64,000 bases of DNA from Morganella morganii_D (GTDB lineage: Bacteria > Pseudomonadota > Gammaproteobacteria > Enterobacterales > Enterobacteriaceae). The notes below the pieces were generated by a model. That model had not been told where the DNA came from. It saw nothing but the letters and a program-made list of their open reading frames with translations, and ran no database searches. Positions within the stretch are counted from its first letter, which is position 1. Each line of letters starts with the position of its first letter. The position numbers and the translations under genes are program-made. This document shows positions 17,753 through 26,421 of this stretch, piece by piece. Location of the stretch: positions 2,790,001 to 2,854,000 of the forward strand of contig CP173058.1 in assembly GCA_044772875.1 (NCBI GenBank), in the 5' to 3' direction.

Positions 17753-18418
17753 ATGAAACGCACCAAGAATATTAACCGCGACGCTTTCCGCAAGACCTGG
17801 CGTCAGTACCGCCTGGCGCCTGTTGCGGCTGCTGTCGGCGCTGTTCTGATGTTAACCGCCTGCGATGAAGCCGATGAAACCGTTGCGCTCTACACCACCG
17901 CAGAGCAGTGCACCACCGCAAACCCGTCACAGGCCGGTGAATGCACCACTGCCTATAACAACGCACTGGAAGAAGCGGCGAAAACCGCACCGAAATATGC
18001 CACCCGCGAAGACTGCGTGGCCGAATTCGGTGAAGCTCAGTGTACTCAGGCGCCAACTGATCCGGCAAACAACAGCCAGCAGCAGCCGGCTCAGGCATCC
18101 GGCAGCTTCTGGATGCCGCTGATGGCCGGTTATATGATGGGTCGTATGATGGGCGGCGGTGCCGCAGCCTCTCAGCCGCTGTTCACCTCCCGTAACCCGG
18201 CAAGCCCGGCTAACGGTAAGTTTGTTGATGCCACCGGTAAGAACTACGGTTCTGCCACCGGCGGGCGCAGCATGACAGTACCGAAAACCGCCATGGCACC
18301 AAAACCGGCCACAACGACCACCACCACGCGCGGCGGGTTCGGTGACAGCGTAGCGAAACAGAATACCATGCAGCGCTCATCCGGCAGCAATTCATCATCC
18401 CGTTCAATGGGCGGCTGA
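17753..18418 (+). CDS. ygiB: DUF1190 family lipoprotein YgiB
   Basis: Counterpart of E. coli YgiB (223 aa), function unknown. The start at 17753 gives MKRTKNINRDAFRKTW, matching the E. coli N-terminus; in-frame starts at 17747 and 17720 add 2 and 11 residues and cannot be excluded because no strong ribosome-binding site marks any of them. VLMLTACDE supplies a lipobox with Cys at ~37, though the basic segment before it is longer than usual for a lipoprotein signal. A Cys-containing segment, a Gly/Met-rich patch (GYMMGRMMGGG) and a Ser/Thr/Gly-rich tail follow. It is six bases ahead of ygiC, the same pairing as in E. coli. Confidence 0.87.
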   Translation: MKRTKNINRDAFRKTWRQYRLAPVAAAVGAVLMLTACDEADETVALYTTAEQCTTANPSQAGECTTAYNNALEEAAKTAPKYATREDCVAEFGEAQCTQAPTDPANNSQQQPAQASGSFWMPLMAGYMMGRMMGGGAAASQPLFTSRNPASPANGKFVDATGKNYGSATGGRSMTVPKTAMAPKPATTTTTTRGGFGDSVAKQNTMQRSSGSNSSSRSMGG

Positions 18419-18423
18419 TTTGC

Positions 18424-19584
18424 ATGAAACGCGTACCGATTAGCGAGCGCCCTGACTGGCGCGGGAAAGCCGAGGAATTCGGCTTTCATTTTCATACCAT
18501 GTACGGCGAACCGTACTGGTCAGAAGATGCCTGTTATCAGTTCACTCTGGCACAAATCGACGAAATAGAAGAAGTGACCAATGAACTGCACCGGATGTGT
18601 CTTCAGGTGGTGGAAAAAGTCACACAAAGTGACGAACTGATGGCCCGTTTCCAAATCCCGAAACACTGTTGGGATTTTGTGCGTGAGTCATGGGCAACAC
18701 GTCAGCCATCGCTCTATTCCCGTCTGGATCTGGCCTATGACGGCGTTAACCCGCCGAAATTACTGGAAAACAATGCGGATACCCCGACGTCACTGTATGA
18801 ATCCGCCTTCTTCCAGTGGATCTGGCTGGAAGACCAGATTGCCGCCGGTAACCTGCCGGAAAACGCCGACCAGTTCAACGGCATCCAGGAAAAGCTGATT
18901 GAGCGTTTCGGGGTGCTGGCGGAAGAGTCCGGGTTCCGTTACCTGCATATGGCCTGCTGTCAGGATTCTGTGGAAGATCGCGGCACCATCCAGTATTTGC
19001 AGGATTGTGCACAGGAAGCCGGTGTCACCACCGATTTTCTGTTTATTGAAGATATCGGGCTGGGTGATCGCGGTGAGTTTACTGATCTGCAGGATCAGAT
19101 TATCAGCAACATGTTTAAACTCTATCCGTGGGAGTTTATGATGCGGGAGATTTTCTCCACCAAGCTGACAGATGCCGGTGTACGCTGGCTGGAACCGGCC
19201 TGGAAGAGCATTATCTCCAACAAAGCGCTACTGCCGATGCTGTGGGAAATGTTCCCGGATCACCCGAACCTGCTGCCTGCTTATTTTGCGGATAAACCAT
19301 ACCCGGAAATGGAGAGCTACGTCATCAAGCCGCTGTTCTCCCGCGAAGGTGCAAACATCCGTATTATCGAAAACGGCAAAGAAATCGCCGCAGCAGACGG
19401 CCCTTACGGCGAAGAAGGCATGATTGTTCAGCAGTTCCGTTCTCTGCCGAAATTCGGCGACAGCTATACCCTCGTGGGCAGTTGGCTGGTGAATGATGAA
19501 TCTGCCGGGATTTGCATCCGCGAAGACAAAGAACTGATCACACAGGATCTCTCCCGTTTCTATCCGCATGTCATTATTGACTAA
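18424..19584 (+). CDS. ygiC: Glutathionylspermidine synthase-like ATP-grasp protein YgiC
   Basis: A 386-aa protein, the same length as E. coli YgiC. It resembles the synthetase half of glutathionylspermidine synthase/amidase but lacks the amidase half, and its substrate is not established. LLENNADTPTSLYES, the SYVIKPLFSREGANIRI segment (ATP-binding Lys) and a late GSWLVNDESAGICIRED form the ATP-grasp landmarks. It begins five bases after ygiB, giving a ygiB-ygiC operon, and is followed by a terminator convergent with ygiD. Confidence 0.92.
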   Translation: MKRVPISERPDWRGKAEEFGFHFHTMYGEPYWSEDACYQFTLAQIDEIEEVTNELHRMCLQVVEKVTQSDELMARFQIPKHCWDFVRESWATRQPSLYSRLDLAYDGVNPPKLLENNADTPTSLYESAFFQWIWLEDQIAAGNLPENADQFNGIQEKLIERFGVLAEESGFRYLHMACCQDSVEDRGTIQYLQDCAQEAGVTTDFLFIEDIGLGDRGEFTDLQDQIISNMFKLYPWEFMMREIFSTKLTDAGVRWLEPAWKSIISNKALLPMLWEMFPDHPNLLPAYFADKPYPEMESYVIKPLFSREGANIRIIENGKEIAAADGPYGEEGMIVQQFRSLPKFGDSYTLVGSWLVNDESAGICIREDKELITQDLSRFYPHVIID

Positions 19585-19606
19585 CGAAATAGTTAACGAC
19601 TGATAC

Positions 19607-19645
19607 AAAAATCCCCGCCACATCAGGTGTGCCGGGGATTTTTTT
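19607..19645 (+). terminator. Intrinsic terminator of ygiBC
   Basis: ATCCCCG (19611-19617) pairs with CGGGGAT (19633-19639), with a partly paired CACATCAGGTGTG inside, then a T run. A-rich sequence on the left suggests activity for the convergent ygiD too. Confidence 0.85.
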
Positions 19646-19661
19646 ATAGCAAAAGAAATAG

Positions 19662-20441
19662 TCAGCCAACTTTCACTGTCAGCATACTCAGTGATGCGGA
19701 TTCAATACCATCCACCGGTACTGTGACAGGCTCGCTGCCCTGCCGCATACCGAGGATATAGAGCAGCGGCAAATAGTGTTCCGGTGACGGATTCGACCGT
19801 TTGCCGTCTTCTCGCTCAAGGGCATTCACCAGCGGGTGCGGCCGGGCTTCACTCTCCAGGTTGTCCCGCACGAAATTATTAAAACTTTCCGCCCACGGAT
19901 AAGGTTCCGCCTGTGCATTCTGCCAGTCCATCTCGCGCAGATTATGCACCACATTACCGCTGCCGAGGACCAGCACACCCTCATCACGCAGTGCCGCCAG
20001 TTTACGCCCGGTGTCATAATGCCATTGTGCCGGTTTGCTGCCGTCGAGACTAAGCTGCACCACCGGGATATCCGCATCCGGATACATTTTCACTAAGACC
20101 CCCCAGCTGCCGTGATCTAACCCCCACTCGCCGTGATCTTCCCCGATATTGGCATCACTCAGCAGATCTTTTACCCGCGCCACCAGTGCAGCTGACCCGG
20201 GAGCCGGATATTCCGTCTCATGCAGTGCAGGAGGAAAACCACGAAAATCGTGGATGGTGCGCGGATGTGCGGCGGATGTCAGCCATGCCCCCTGTGTATA
20301 CCAGTGGGCGGAAATCACCAGAATGGCGGACGGACGCGGCAACTTTTCTCCCAGCTGCCGCCAGGTTTCAGTATAACGGTTGGTTTCCAGGACATTTATC
20401 GGGCTGCCGTGACCCGCAAACAGAGCCGGTAATCGTTTCAT
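19662..20441 (-). CDS. ygiD: 4,5-DOPA-type extradiol dioxygenase YgiD
   Basis: Class III (LigB-like) extradiol dioxygenase; E. coli YgiD oxidatively opens L-DOPA in vitro and its physiological role is unclear. I start at 20441 (259 aa), where GAGGT lies six bases before ATG and the protein begins MKRLPALFAGHGSPINV; a GTG at 20468 would add nine residues. Metal-site histidines lie in AGHGSP, VISAHWYTQG and LDHGSWG; the C-terminal SGNVVHNLREMDW matches E. coli. In E. coli zupT follows before ribB; here ygiD and ribB are adjacent. Confidence 0.92.
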   Translation of the reverse strand: MKRLPALFAGHGSPINVLETNRYTETWRQLGEKLPRPSAILVISAHWYTQGAWLTSAAHPRTIHDFRGFPPALHETEYPAPGSAALVARVKDLLSDANIGEDHGEWGLDHGSWGVLVKMYPDADIPVVQLSLDGSKPAQWHYDTGRKLAALRDEGVLVLGSGNVVHNLREMDWQNAQAEPYPWAESFNNFVRDNLESEARPHPLVNALEREDGKRSNPSPEHYLPLLYILGMRQGSEPVTVPVDGIESASLSMLTVKVG

Positions 20442-20552
20442 TGCTGACCTCACACAAAAATTGTTCACTGAGATCAGTGTATGCCATTCCGGGATTTATC
20501 ACGCAGGGTAATCATGATGAAGTTATTCAAAAAATATGACGGGAGTGCGGAT

Positions 20553-20582
20553 ACAAAAATGCCGCTGTGTCAGCAGCGGCAT
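20553..20582 (-). terminator. Intrinsic terminator of ribB
   Basis: Read leftward, ATGCCGCTG, six-base loop, CAGCGGCAT (20559-20582), then TTTTTG. It lies 44 bases past the ribB stop. Confidence 0.85.
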
Positions 20583-20625
20583 CTCAGGATTTCAGTCTGT
20601 TCAGTTACTGACCCTGTCAGTGATG

Positions 20626-21279
20626 TCAGCCCGCTTTCGCCATTAACTGCTCGCGGTACTGCACCAGGTCATCAATGGTGACCACCGGCATATTATGTGC
20701 CTTTGCAAAGACAATAACTTCCGGTGCGCGGGCCATTGAGCCGTCATCGTTAGTCAGTTCACACAGCACACCATACGGCTTCAGGCCGGCGAGAGCCGCC
20801 AGATCAACAGACGCTTCGGTATGACCACGGCGGGTTAATACACCACCATTCTGTGCCCGCAGCGGGAATACGTGACCGGGACGGTTCAGATCTCCCGGTA
20901 CAGCCCCATCGGTTACCGCAGCGCGGATTGTGGTGATGCGGTCAGCCGCAGAAACACCGGTGGTCACACCGTGTGCGGCCTCAATAGTGACTGTAAAGCC
21001 GGTTTTAAACTGGCTGGAGTTGTTCTCCACCATCATCGGCAGGCCGAGTTGCTGACGGCGTTCATCAGTCAGGCACAGGCACACAATACCGCTGCCGTAA
21101 CGGATGGTCAGTGCCATCTGCTCAACGGTCATGGTTTCAGCGGCGAACACCATATCACCTTCGTTTTCGCGGTTTTCATCATCGAGTACCATCACACCCC
21201 GTCCCTGACGGATAGCTTCAATGGCACGTTCTGCACGTTCAATCGGATTGCCGTAATCTGATAGCAGCGTCTGATTCAT
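20626..21279 (-). CDS. ribB: 3,4-dihydroxy-2-butanone-4-phosphate synthase
   Basis: RibB converts ribulose 5-phosphate to 3,4-dihydroxy-2-butanone 4-phosphate and formate, the four-carbon precursor of riboflavin. The product is 217 aa, like E. coli, and monofunctional (no GTP cyclohydrolase II domain). RENEGDMVF contains the acidic metal-binding cluster, RPGHVFPLRAQNGGVLTRRGHTEASVD the conserved core with the active-site His and Thr. The gene sits behind an FMN riboswitch and a ~150-base leader, so its expression should fall when FMN is plentiful. Confidence 0.96.
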   Translation of the reverse strand: MNQTLLSDYGNPIERAERAIEAIRQGRGVMVLDDENRENEGDMVFAAETMTVEQMALTIRYGSGIVCLCLTDERRQQLGLPMMVENNSSQFKTGFTVTIEAAHGVTTGVSAADRITTIRAAVTDGAVPGDLNRPGHVFPLRAQNGGVLTRRGHTEASVDLAALAGLKPYGVLCELTNDDGSMARAPEVIVFAKAHNMPVVTIDDLVQYREQLMAKAG

Positions 21280-21359
21280 GGTAAATAAACCTCATCGTGA
21301 TTAAAAATGATTACCAGAACCAGGGCAGTCTTAGGAGTTGCATGCATATCATAAAGCAG

Positions 21360-21390
21360 TGCCGTAACAGGTTTTCACCTGTACAGATAA
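21360..21390 (-). promoter_or_regulatory. Hairpin in the ribB leader, likely part of the riboswitch expression platform
   Basis: ACAGGT (21367-21372) and ACCTGT (21377-21382) form a 6-bp stem with a GAAA tetraloop when read leftward, about 90 bases before the ribB start and 50 bases after the aptamer. It has no T run. It may alternate with pairings to the aptamer's 3' side. Confidence 0.5.
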
Positions 21391-21433
21391 TTGATGATAT
21401 ACGATCGGACGGGCGGATATTGCCCGGCTGATG

Positions 21434-21578
21434 CTGACTCTCTCCCATCCGGACTATAACCGTCGGCCCCGGAATTACACCGGATCTGCTGACCTTCACC
21501 TGAGTGAAGCGCTCGCGGGCTTCATTCGCACCGGAATGTTTACCGCCGGTGGGGACTTTCACCCCGCCCTGAGATAGC
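21434..21578 (-). ncRNA. FMN riboswitch (RFN element) of ribB
   Basis: Read leftward, the aptamer has all conserved blocks: GGGCGGGGTGAAAGTCCCC, ACCGGCGGTAAACATTCCGG, GCGAATGAAGCCCGCGAGCG, CAGGTGAAGGTCAGCAGATC, CGGTGTAATTCCGGGGCCGA and CGGTTATAGTCCGGATGGG followed by AGAGAGTC. These are the hallmarks of the RFN element that binds FMN and controls ribB in E. coli. It starts ~300 nt upstream of the ribB ATG. Confidence 0.97.
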
Positions 21579-21721
21579 GTAATTACTATACCCCCAACGA
21601 GTGAGCCCGGCCAGTGGTTATTTTTACCGGGGGCTCAAAATGAGAACTCAGACTGGTTCAGAATCGCGTAACAGGTTACTATTTGCGGCATAACGATCCT
21701 CCGGCTCAGAAAGGAAAAACC

Positions 21722-21982
21722 ATGATTGACCCGAAAAAAATTGAACAGATTGCCACACAGCTGCAAAGCGCGCTGCCGAAAGGTGTGCGGGAGATCGGAG
21801 CGGATATCGATAAAAAAATGCGTGCCATTTTACAGTCACAACTCGGCAAGCTGGATTTAGTCAACCGCGAAGAGTTTGATGTGCAGACGCAGGTGCTGCT
21901 GCGCACCCGCGAAAAACTGTCTCAGATGGAAAAACGTCTGGCAGAGCTGGAAGCACGCCTGGCGGAAAAAAGCGGCGGGTAA
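21722..21982 (+). CDS. ubiK: Ubiquinone biosynthesis accessory factor UbiK
   Basis: UbiK (YqiC) is a small membrane-associated factor that works with UbiJ in aerobic coenzyme Q synthesis. The 86-aa product begins MIDPKKIEQIATQLQSALPKG, very close to E. coli YqiC (96 aa). ATG 21722 follows AAAGGAAAAA; a TTG at 21683 in the same frame adds a poor N-terminal extension. The C-terminal half REKLSQMEKRLAELEARL is a heptad coiled coil, expected to trimerise. The E. coli tail beyond the coil is mostly missing. It diverges from the ribB riboswitch leader and converges with hldE. Confidence 0.92.
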   Translation: MIDPKKIEQIATQLQSALPKGVREIGADIDKKMRAILQSQLGKLDLVNREEFDVQTQVLLRTREKLSQMEKRLAELEARLAEKSGG

Positions 21983-21988
21983 TGACAA

Positions 21989-22015
21989 CAGGAGATACGC
22001 CGTGCGTATCTCCTG
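21989..22015. terminator. 12-bp hairpin between ubiK and hldE
   Basis: CAGGAGATACGC (21989-22000) and GCGTATCTCCTG (22004-22015) pair perfectly around CGT. No T run follows on either strand, so it may protect 3' ends of the convergent transcripts rather than terminate alone. Confidence 0.6.
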
Positions 22016-22028
22016 CATAATCAGTCTG

Positions 22029-23456
22029 TTACTTTGATTTATTGATAGTATTAATGATATTGGTAGTGGAAATACCATCCTCAAAATTGAGGACTTTCAC
22101 TTCACCGCCTGCTGCCCGCACTTCCTCACTGCCGGCGATCTCTTCCGGACGGTAATCCCCGCCCTTCACCAGCACATCCGGCAGGACAGAGGCTATCAGA
22201 CGCTGCGGCGTATCTTCCTCAAACGGTACCACCCAATCCACAGCACCCAGCGCACCGAGCACAATCATGCGCTGATCCAGCGGATTAACCGGACGACTTT
22301 CCCCTTTCAGACGTTTGGTGGACGCATCACTGTTCACCGCCACAATCAGGCGATCTCCCAGTTTGCGGGCATTGGCAAGATAAGAAACATGCCCGGCGTG
22401 CAGAATATCAAAGCAGCCGTTGGTCATCACCACTTTCTCACCGCGCTGACGGGCATCAGCCACTGCCTGATGCAACTCTTCTTCTGTCATCACGCCAAAA
22501 CCGTTATCACTGCGGCCGCGCACAGCATTTTCCAGTTCAACCGGCGACACCGTGGATGTCCCCAGCTTACCGACCACCACGCCCGCAGCAGCATTGGCCA
22601 GCACACAGGACTCATCCAGGCTTTTTCCGGCTGCCAGCGAGGTTGCCAGCACACCGATCACCGTGTCACCGGCTCCGGTCACATCAAACACTTCCTGAGC
22701 CAGTGTCGGCAGATGCAGGGCAGGCTGTCCCGGACGCAGCAGGCTCATGCCCTGCTCAGAACGGGTCACCAGCAGTGCCTGCAAATCAAAATCACGGATA
22801 ATTTTCAGGCCTTTTTCTTCGATATCAGCATTATTAGTGCATTTCCCGGCCACAGCCTCAAACTCAGACATATTCGGCGTCAGCAGGGTTGCGCCGCGAT
22901 AACGGGCAAAATCGGTACCTTTCGGATCGATCAGGATCGGCACACCTGATTTACGGGCCAGTGCGATCATCTCTTCCACATGCGCCAGTGCGCCTTTAGC
23001 GTAATCCGACAGCACCAGGGCACCAATATGCGGCAGCGCCTGTGCGATGCGTTCAAGCATCGGCTGCGGGTCAACATCCGAAAAACCCTCTTCAAAATCC
23101 AGGCGGATCAACTGCTGGCTGCGGGATAACACGCGCAGCTTGGTGATCGTCGGGTGTGTCGGCAGGCCGACAAAATCACAACGGACTTTCACATCATTCA
23201 GGCGCTCAGTCAGCGCACGCGCCGCATCATCAATACCGGTCAGACCCACCAGGCGGGAATTAGCCCCCAGAGAAGCAATATTCATCGCTACGTTTGCCGC
23301 GCCGCCGGGACGCTCTTCAATTTCAGTGACTTTCACCACCGGCACCGGGGCTTCCGGGGAGATCCGGCTGGTCGGCCCGTGCCAGTAACGGTCTAACATC
23401 ACATCACCGACGACTAAAACTGCGGCATTCTGAAAATCCGGGAGTGTTACTTTCAT
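22029..23456 (-). CDS. hldE: Bifunctional heptose-7-phosphate kinase / heptose-1-phosphate adenylyltransferase
   Basis: HldE makes ADP-D-glycero-beta-D-manno-heptose for the LPS inner core. The product is 475 aa (E. coli 477). The N-terminal ribokinase-like kinase (~1-320) shows VVGDVMLDRYWHG, RPGGAANVAMNIASLG and the ATP/anion-hole motif VFDVTGAGDTVIGVLA. The C-terminal nucleotidyltransferase (~340-475) shows MTNGCFDILHAGHVSYL (HxGH) and LKGESRPVNP. The start at 23456 matches MKVTLPDFQNA of E. coli; a GTG four codons upstream is possible. glnE lies 90 bp upstream on the same strand, as in E. coli. Confidence 0.96.
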   Translation of the reverse strand: MKVTLPDFQNAAVLVVGDVMLDRYWHGPTSRISPEAPVPVVKVTEIEERPGGAANVAMNIASLGANSRLVGLTGIDDAARALTERLNDVKVRCDFVGLPTHPTITKLRVLSRSQQLIRLDFEEGFSDVDPQPMLERIAQALPHIGALVLSDYAKGALAHVEEMIALARKSGVPILIDPKGTDFARYRGATLLTPNMSEFEAVAGKCTNNADIEEKGLKIIRDFDLQALLVTRSEQGMSLLRPGQPALHLPTLAQEVFDVTGAGDTVIGVLATSLAAGKSLDESCVLANAAAGVVVGKLGTSTVSPVELENAVRGRSDNGFGVMTEEELHQAVADARQRGEKVVMTNGCFDILHAGHVSYLANARKLGDRLIVAVNSDASTKRLKGESRPVNPLDQRMIVLGALGAVDWVVPFEEDTPQRLIASVLPDVLVKGGDYRPEEIAGSEEVRAAGGEVKVLNFEDGISTTNIINTINKSK

Positions 23457-23546
23457 TCCCTGCTCCACCTTATGAATAACGAAATTGTTGCTGATAATAT
23501 CACAAACCGGCCACCGGACAGAAAATCCGCATGCGGCTGCCGGTGC

Positions 23547-26375
23547 TTATTCCCCGAGCCAGTGCTGCCAGCGGGCACGGACAAATTCCCGCTCAGCGGC
23601 AAATTTTGTCAGTGGCACCACGCCGGATTTATCCTGCAAAGAGAGATGATGCAGCCTGTCGCGCATCATAATATAGGCCGCAGTCAGCCGCAGAGATTCC
23701 TCTTCCGGCATCACATCATAGTTTGCCATCAGTTCAAAAATCCGGACATTATCCGGCCAGCGGATCAGCGCTTTATTTTCCGGTGCAAAGCGCAGCACCA
23801 GATACTGAGCGATAAATTCAATATCCGTGATCCCGCCGGGATCCGTTTTGATGTTAAACATATGACTGTCACGGCCGCCGAGATGCTGATACATTTTTTC
23901 ACGCATCTCACGAACATCCTGTTTCAGTTGCGCGTTATCACGCGGACGGCACAGAATGTCACGGCGGATGCCGTCAAAACGGGCGGCTATAGCCTCATCA
24001 CCGTACACCTGGCGGGCGCGGATCAGCGCCTGATGTTCCCAGGTCCAGGCGCTGTTCTGCTGGTAATCCGCGAATGCTTCCAGAGTACTGACCAGCATCC
24101 CGGCCTCCCCTGACGGACGCAGACGGGCATCAACTTCATACAAAACGCCGGACGATGTGCGGGTGCTGAACAAATGCATAATGCGCTGTGCCAGCCGCAG
24201 ATAGAACTGCCGTGCGTCGATTTCACGCGGGCCGGTGGTTTGTGTGCCTTCCGGGCAATCCAGCAGGAACACCAGGTCGAGATCAGAGCTGTAGCCCAGC
24301 TCCCGGCCGCCCAGCTTGCCATAGCCGATTACTGCAAATCCTTTGTCCCCGTCGCGGGTCAGATGCGCGGGCTCACCGTAACGTTTGGCCATCTGCCCCC
24401 ATGCCTGCTGTACCACTGCGGCGATCATGGCTTCCGCCAGCCAGGTGAGGTGATCACTCACTTTCATCACCGGCAATATGCCGGTAATATCTTCTGCCGC
24501 AATCCGCAGTAACTGCGCCTGTTTAAACTGGCGGAGTGCCTCAAGCTGCTGTTCCTCATCTTCCTCCGGAACCCGCATCAGATACTGGCGCAGCTCATCA
24601 CGGTACGCGTTCAGAGGCAGCGGCTGATAAAGTGATGCCGGATCCAGCAGTTCATCGAGCAGCAGAGGATGGCGTGCCAGCTGTACTGCAATCATCGGGG
24701 ATGCAGCACACAAACGCACCACGTGTGTCAGTACCACATCGGATTCCAGCAGCAGTTCCAGATAGGTTGTCCGGCTGACAATACTGAGCAGCAGCGGCGT
24801 CAGGCGTTGCAACACGCGCAGCGCATCCGGCCGGGCCACCAGTTTCGCCAGAAGTTTGGGCAGCAGGTGATCAAGCACATCCCGCCCGCGCGGCCCGATA
24901 GTCCGTTTGCCGAGATCCTGCCGGAACCCCTGTAAATCCGCCAGAAACTGTGCAGCTTCTTCCTCATTCAGTCCAAACAGAGAGGTAATATCAGTCAGTT
25001 CCGGTTCACTTTCCCACAGCGGGATAAAGGGCTGTAAAGCAGTTTCGTCTTCACTTTCCTCATCATCCTCACCGATAAGATCGGTAAAAATCTGATGTAC
25101 CGCCGCCATTTTACTACCCAGCACAGTTTCCAGATCCGCCCACGAAGCAACATCCATTCCCTGCGCCAGCCGTGCCTGATCAACCGGGGAATCCGGCAGA
25201 GTCTGTGTCTGGCTGTCATTAATGGCCTGTAACAGATTTTCCAGCCGCCGCAGATACGTATAAGCATCCAGCAACTGTGTGACCAGCTCCTCACTGAGCA
25301 GCCCCAGCCGGGCAATTTCCGCCAGCGCCGCATGCAGGGATTGTGTCTGTAACCCCGGTTCACGCCCGCCACGGATCAACTGAAAGACCTGCGTGATAAA
25401 CTCCGCTTCCCGGATGCCCCCCGCACCGAGCTTGATATTGTTTGTCAGCCCTCGCCGCCGGACTTCGCGGCCAATCATACCTTTCATATTGCGCAGAGAC
25501 TGAATCACGCTGAAATCGATATAACGGCGGTAGACGAACGGGCGCAACATCCGGCGCAGCGTCTCACTGTGTGCGGAGTCATCACGGCCGAGAATACGCG
25601 CTTTGACCATTGCATAGCGCTCCCAGTCCCGTCCCTGTTCCTGATAATAATCTTCGAGGGCGGAAAAACTGAATACCAGCGGCCCGCTGTCACCGAACGG
25701 CCGCAGACGCATATCCACGCGATAGACAAAACCGTCCGCCGTGGTGTGATCCAGCATTCTGATAATCTTTTGTCCCAGACGGGTAAAGAATTGCGTATTT
25801 TCCAGCTCGCGGCGGCCACCCTGTGTGACACCGTTTTCCGGATAGGCAAAAATGAGATCAATATCGGAAGAAAAATTCAGCTCGCCGCCGCCCAGTTTGC
25901 CCATGCCGAGGATCAGAAGCGGCATCGCACTGCCGTCTGCCGAACAGGGGGTACCCCAGTCCGCACAGCAGCGCTGATAGAGCCAGTCACGGGTAGTGAT
26001 AATCAGCACTTCCGCCAGTTCACTGAGCTGACGCAGCGTCTCTTCTGTCGTGCTCCGGCGCAGGATCTGCATGACTGCAATACGCATCAGCATCTGATAA
26101 CGGAACAGGCGCAGCACCCGCATCACATCCTCTTCCTGTCCGGCATCCGCCATCATCTCTGCCAGCCGGACGGCATAATCCTGCCATTCATCAGGCTGCG
26201 GCGGCATGTTGCGGAGAGCTGACAACCAGTCCGGATGGCGGACACACTGCTCTGCCACAAAATCACTGCCGGCAAAAATTATCTCTTCCTGTTCAGAGTA
26301 CGGCGCCAGACGGGTATCAAGCCGGGCGATTACCCGCTCAGCGATTTGCCGGAGTATCGGGGTCAGCGGCAGCAT
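23547..26375 (-). CDS. glnE: Bifunctional glutamine-synthetase adenylyltransferase/deadenylylase
   Basis: GlnE attaches and removes AMP on glutamine synthetase in response to PII/UTase signals. The product from ATG 26375 is 942 aa (E. coli 946) and is preceded by AAAGGA. The open frame extends upstream, but that part is an out-of-frame reading of the ygiF 3' end. The two nucleotidyltransferase domains are clear: the deadenylylase with GGGELNFSSDIDLIF (~170) and the adenylyltransferase with GGRELGYSSDLDLVF (~690). Each is followed by a helical domain with RYIDFSVIQSLRNMKG and GGITDIEFIAQYL landmarks. ygiF precedes it by 46 bp. Confidence 0.96.
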   Translation of the reverse strand: MLPLTPILRQIAERVIARLDTRLAPYSEQEEIIFAGSDFVAEQCVRHPDWLSALRNMPPQPDEWQDYAVRLAEMMADAGQEEDVMRVLRLFRYQMLMRIAVMQILRRSTTEETLRQLSELAEVLIITTRDWLYQRCCADWGTPCSADGSAMPLLILGMGKLGGGELNFSSDIDLIFAYPENGVTQGGRRELENTQFFTRLGQKIIRMLDHTTADGFVYRVDMRLRPFGDSGPLVFSFSALEDYYQEQGRDWERYAMVKARILGRDDSAHSETLRRMLRPFVYRRYIDFSVIQSLRNMKGMIGREVRRRGLTNNIKLGAGGIREAEFITQVFQLIRGGREPGLQTQSLHAALAEIARLGLLSEELVTQLLDAYTYLRRLENLLQAINDSQTQTLPDSPVDQARLAQGMDVASWADLETVLGSKMAAVHQIFTDLIGEDDEESEDETALQPFIPLWESEPELTDITSLFGLNEEEAAQFLADLQGFRQDLGKRTIGPRGRDVLDHLLPKLLAKLVARPDALRVLQRLTPLLLSIVSRTTYLELLLESDVVLTHVVRLCAASPMIAVQLARHPLLLDELLDPASLYQPLPLNAYRDELRQYLMRVPEEDEEQQLEALRQFKQAQLLRIAAEDITGILPVMKVSDHLTWLAEAMIAAVVQQAWGQMAKRYGEPAHLTRDGDKGFAVIGYGKLGGRELGYSSDLDLVFLLDCPEGTQTTGPREIDARQFYLRLAQRIMHLFSTRTSSGVLYEVDARLRPSGEAGMLVSTLEAFADYQQNSAWTWEHQALIRARQVYGDEAIAARFDGIRRDILCRPRDNAQLKQDVREMREKMYQHLGGRDSHMFNIKTDPGGITDIEFIAQYLVLRFAPENKALIRWPDNVRIFELMANYDVMPEEESLRLTAAYIMMRDRLHHLSLQDKSGVVPLTKFAAEREFVRARWQHWLGE

Positions 26376-26421
26376 CAATGTTCCTTTTGTTATCAGATTC
26401 ACATAACAGCTCAAAAACCGG

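Noticed and set aside
25569..26222. 217-codon frame antisense to glnE
   Set aside because: Shadow of glnE with no ribosome-binding site or domain.
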